Assembly: GCA_037447655.1 (NCBI GenBank)
Contig: JBBHKE010001811.1
Coordinates: forward strand, 1-19,252
Source: Zygnema cylindricum
Taxonomy: Eukaryota; Streptophyta; Zygnematophyceae; Zygnematales; Zygnemataceae
Length of the DNA: 19,252 nt
Reading direction: 5' to 3'
Shown here: positions 16,481 to 19,252 of the stretch, one piece after another
Layout of the letters: the number at the start of each line of letters is the position of its first letter
Position numbering within the stretch: the first letter of the stretch is position 1
Program-made: the position numbers and the translations under genes
Notes under the pieces: model-generated
Seen by the model: the letters and a program-made list of their open reading frames with translations, nothing else
Told to the model about the DNA's origin: nothing
Databases searched by the model: none

Positions 16481-17889
16481 CGGACGTACGTTTTCCTATG
16501 GCTTCAACTTTTTGGCGTCAAAAATTGACGCAAAAGATATACGCTCTTAAAAAGGTGCGGCATAATCGGCAACTACGCCCAATTTCCATAAGTTCCGCAC
16601 GGTATTGAAAATGTCGCGCCGGCCGTTTCCCGCCGTTTTGCCTTTGTACTGTATTGTACTTAATCCGACCCTCCTCTTGGCATAAGCTACATCCTATCGT
16701 ACAACCTTTTCACTCCCCTCCTCTCTTAAGAAATTCCCACTCGTAACTACTAAAACACTAATAGTTAGTTAGAGAATTCCAATGCAAAATATGCCATGAT
16801 TTCTAATGCAAAATATGCCATTACTCCATTTTGGTATTATTTGTTCAAGACCAAGTTCTAGTTCAGTCACGAATTTCCATAAAGTTTTCCAAAGGGAAAA
16901 AATGTTCCCTTTCTTTTCAACTTCACTATTTATCCATCATCGCCCTGGACTAGCCAGGCAAGAGTTAACGCTCCGTTGAACAAATTTTCACCTAGGCCAA
17001 TCAACTACAATCCAGACTGACAAATGCAAAAGTGTGTGAAATCTCTCACTAACTACGCAACATTTTTTAACCAATGAAACGCTACTTTTTACTACGTAAA
17101 ATTTTCGTGCAAAAGTGTGTGCGAATCGAATATCAGCATCACACGAACGCGCGTCACAAATTTCACATGCAAAACTACCAACGAAATTACATAAAGTGAC
17201 GATGAGGTTCGTTTTAAAATTGTATGATAGGAACCATCTCGTGTACCAAACGACTAAATTATTCATTAGTACTATATAAAACGTACGCCTGAAATTCCAC
17301 TACTAATTTGACCCTTAACGCCCTACAACGAACACTCATTTGTTATATTGACCTAGCGCTGTCACCTAAATAGCCCAATCGCCATAAATTTTTAAATACA
17401 ACTCCAAATCGTGCGATTCTTTCTCGAACATTTACTAATTCATAACTCTTTATTCTAAATTCATAAATTCCTATTTATAAACAAGTTTGATCCCTTATTG
17501 CTTTTAGATCTTCCCCTCCGTATTTTTAACTAACCTCAGTTAAAACACATTTTACTCTTAAGACAAAACATTTATATTATTATCTCTCCAATACCTTTGT
17601 AAAAACTCAAAAAAATTTATCCCCTAAAGTTAACTCATCCTTTGGTCTTCCTAAATAATGCACTTGCCAAAATACAGTATTGTTTACCCCAAACCGTTAA
17701 CCAACCCAATCTATTACCCGTTTGTGAACCTCAAGTTCTATAGTTTTTAAGGCATCCAATTCTAATTCCCCTTCAGTTGGTCGGAGATTTGGTAGTTTCA
17801 GCTAACTGATATGTATCACTCGATGAATTTTTGTTGAAGAAGGAAAGTCCAATTTGGGAGCAAATGACGATATCATCTCGATTCCACTA
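16480..17889. other. Non-coding stretch with a few short direct repeats
   Basis: Contains a GCGTCAA-AAA-TTGACGC hairpin (near 16514-16530), a 24-bp direct duplication (16781-16821) and TGCAAAAGTGTGTG twice (17025-17038, 17108-17121). The left half has GC-rich patches (CGCGCCGGCCG near 16615) and the right half is very AT-rich. No coding match; a gag or protease would lie here if the downstream remnant were a full Ty3/gypsy element, and none is seen. Confidence 0.5.
16781..16821 (+). repeat. 24-bp tandem duplication
   Basis: AATGCAAAATATGCCAT occurs at 16781-16797 and again at 16805-16821, preceded in both cases by TTCC or TTCT. Period is 24 bp, with two copies. Confidence 0.8.
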
Positions 17890-18287
17890 AATGGTCCTCT
17901 AAACAATATGACAACATTCCCGTTGTGGACAAGGAACTGGATTGAGGAAAAAACAAAGTTGTGACGTATGGAATGAAGAAGAGAATTTCCACATATATAG
18001 CATATGGAACTTGAAAGTTCTGAAACGAAAGTCATTGAGGGTTTTTTTCAGAAGTTCTAACAAAACCTCAAATTTTGGAAGAAACAATTTCACACAAATT
18101 CAACGAAAGAAAAAAAAATTCGATCAGGCATAAAATGGGTTTGATGATCCTTAATAATAACAAATGTTGCATTTCAAATAGAAAAGATATTAAAGAATTG
18201 AAGAATTTGCTACATTCATTATCAAGGTTAGGTCCTCACTATTTATCACTGGCTATACCTATGTACCATCTTCTTGATGTTTGGACA
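17890..18287 (+). pseudogene. Frameshifted remnant resembling Ty3/gypsy reverse transcriptase
   Basis: Three + frames give collinear pieces of Ty3/gypsy RT. First is NGPLNNMTTF (17890-17919), like the FGL-NAP-TF box. Next is WNEEENFHIYSIWNLKVLK to SNKTSNFGR (17969-18082), like the helix after the active site and the KCSF segment. Last is EETISHKFNERK with KDIKELKNLLHSLSRL and AIPMYHLL (18078-18285), like the GH-IS then KELRSFLGL-YYR-FI then A-PLY-LL run. No YxDD aspartate pair is visible between the first two blocks, where the element appears deleted. Each piece alone is weak; the evidence is their order and spacing. No gag, integrase or LTR partner is confirmed. Confidence 0.5.
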
Positions 18288-19091
18288 TAAAACTAGCATC
18301 GTCAGTGATTGACTAATGATTCTTTGGCCACAATCGGGTGAGATTGTCCGTTCATTTTGATAATAAAACAGTCTAGTCGTGCAGGAGCTCCGATTGGATG
18401 TAATTGTCATCATCATCGTCATGGAATATTTTTATCTATCAAAGTGTCAACAAATGCTTGGGGAAAATTATAAAAAAAAAACCAATTCGTGAGGAAACCT
18501 TGAATTGATAGACACAACTTGGAATCTATCCGATTCATTAACGCAAACAAGTGAAATAGTGGTTACACATGACATTGTAGTTACACATGAAAAAATGTAG
18601 TGGTTATACACAAAATAGTGGTGATGTGGCGTTGCGTAAAAATGAAGCGAATGAGCATTGCGATAGAGACAGTTACATCTACGCAAGGATTAGACTTATC
18701 GCCTAAACAAAATAATTACACAATCGCTTTGATGTGTTCTTTCTTTTTGGCCACACAAAAAGCATAGATGGAATAGATTCCTTGAAATCAAGGCTTTAGG
18801 TTTTGTATTAATCTGCATATGACATTACACTTATTCCAATGAAAAAAAAATGTTTACAATAGGAACGAAAAGCTAAACGCCCTACGATGTACAAAAAATC
18901 TTGAACTTGTCAAAAAATAAACTATTTGTATGAGGTACATCGTTACTTATTGGTCACGACATGCTAATGGTAGCTTTTGTCAAAATGTGTTGTTCCATCT
19001 CTATTATAAATTTGGAGTTGTTGTTTTTTCAAAGGAAATTGGCACAAGCCCTAATGTACCCACTAGTTGCACACAAATAGCATGACTTAAA
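18288..19091. other. Non-coding stretch downstream of the gypsy-like remnant
   Basis: Should contain RNase H and integrase if the upstream remnant were complete; no such motif is readable. A CATCATCATCGTCATGG tract lies near 18409-18424, and a short diverged tandem repeat is listed separately. Otherwise AT-rich without structure. Confidence 0.5.
18557..18625 (+). repeat. Diverged tandem repeat of about 20 bp
   Basis: Three to four imperfect units built on TAGTGGTTACACATGA: 18557, 18576 (shortened to GTAGTTACACATGA), 18596 (GTAGTGGTTATACACA) and a partial one at 18615. Confidence 0.6.
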
Positions 19092-19175
19092 CACATGTAT
19101 GTATATATTACATACATGTATGTAATCTATATATACATATATGTAATATATATACATAGATATATATAACCATAT
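19092..19175. repeat. TA/TACATG microsatellite with perfect palindromes
   Basis: Alternating TA and ACATGTATG sequence. It includes a 20-bp perfect palindrome, ATTACATACATGTATGTAAT (19107-19126), and a smaller one, TACATATATGTA (about 19135-19146). Such tracts extrude cruciforms and are length-variable. Confidence 0.8.
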
Positions 19176-19252
19176 GTTTCTTTCTTCTCCAAAAAGTTGT
19201 AGAAGCATTTTGTATGTCTTTTACTATGACTTATGGTGGGCATGAACGTCGC

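Overview
The window looks like AT-rich intergenic and intronic DNA from a large, repeat-laden plant (streptophyte) nuclear genome. Two things point there. One is a decayed Ty1/copia retrotransposon whose pol fragments follow the plant-type domain order. The other is the 5' end of a plant-style leucine-rich-repeat (LRR) receptor gene, with a signal peptide, the cysteine-paired LRR N-terminal cap and spliceosomal introns. Nothing resembles a prokaryotic operon, and there is no CRISPR array, rRNA or intact tRNA. Species cannot be told from the sequence.

Layout. 1-1650: non-coding, with two small hairpins. 1655-4430 (+): Ty1/copia pol remnant (protease tail, GAG-pre-integrase, integrase, linker, reverse transcriptase, RNase H), broken by many stops and frameshifts; no LTRs were found. 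4430-6018: nothing coding. 6019-7215 (-): first three coding exons of an LRR receptor-like gene, with introns of phase 1, 2 and 2; the remaining exons are not in the window. 7250-9460: possible promoter and 5' UTR of that gene, then featureless DNA. 9463-9490: G-quadruplex motif. 10866-11603: a chain of foldback/TIR elements sharing a CAGTAC terminus, including a clean 196-bp MITE with perfect 26-bp TIRs and a TA duplication. 12370-12520 and 14700-14870: two diverged copies of an unnamed dispersed repeat. They flank a 957-bp PIF/Harbinger-type non-autonomous element (12945-13901) with perfect 16-bp TIRs and a TTA duplication. 15553-15642 (-): tRNA-like A-box/B-box segment, possibly a SINE. 16017-16068: a 52-bp foldback, again CAGT-ended and TA-flanked. 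17890-18287 (+): frameshifted remnant resembling Ty3/gypsy reverse transcriptase. 19092-19175: palindromic TA-rich microsatellite.

The only likely host gene is the LRR receptor. If its fourth exon lies beyond position 1, its third intron is more than 6 kb long and contains the copia remnant. Otherwise this is a broken 5' fragment. The rest is a graveyard of class I and class II elements. Most open reading frames of 60-118 codons here are about what chance gives in DNA this AT-rich and are not annotated. I see no coherent new multi-gene system. The most original signals are the CAGTAC/TA element family, from 52 to about 520 bp, and the cysteine-bearing insertion between the LRR cap and first repeat of the receptor.
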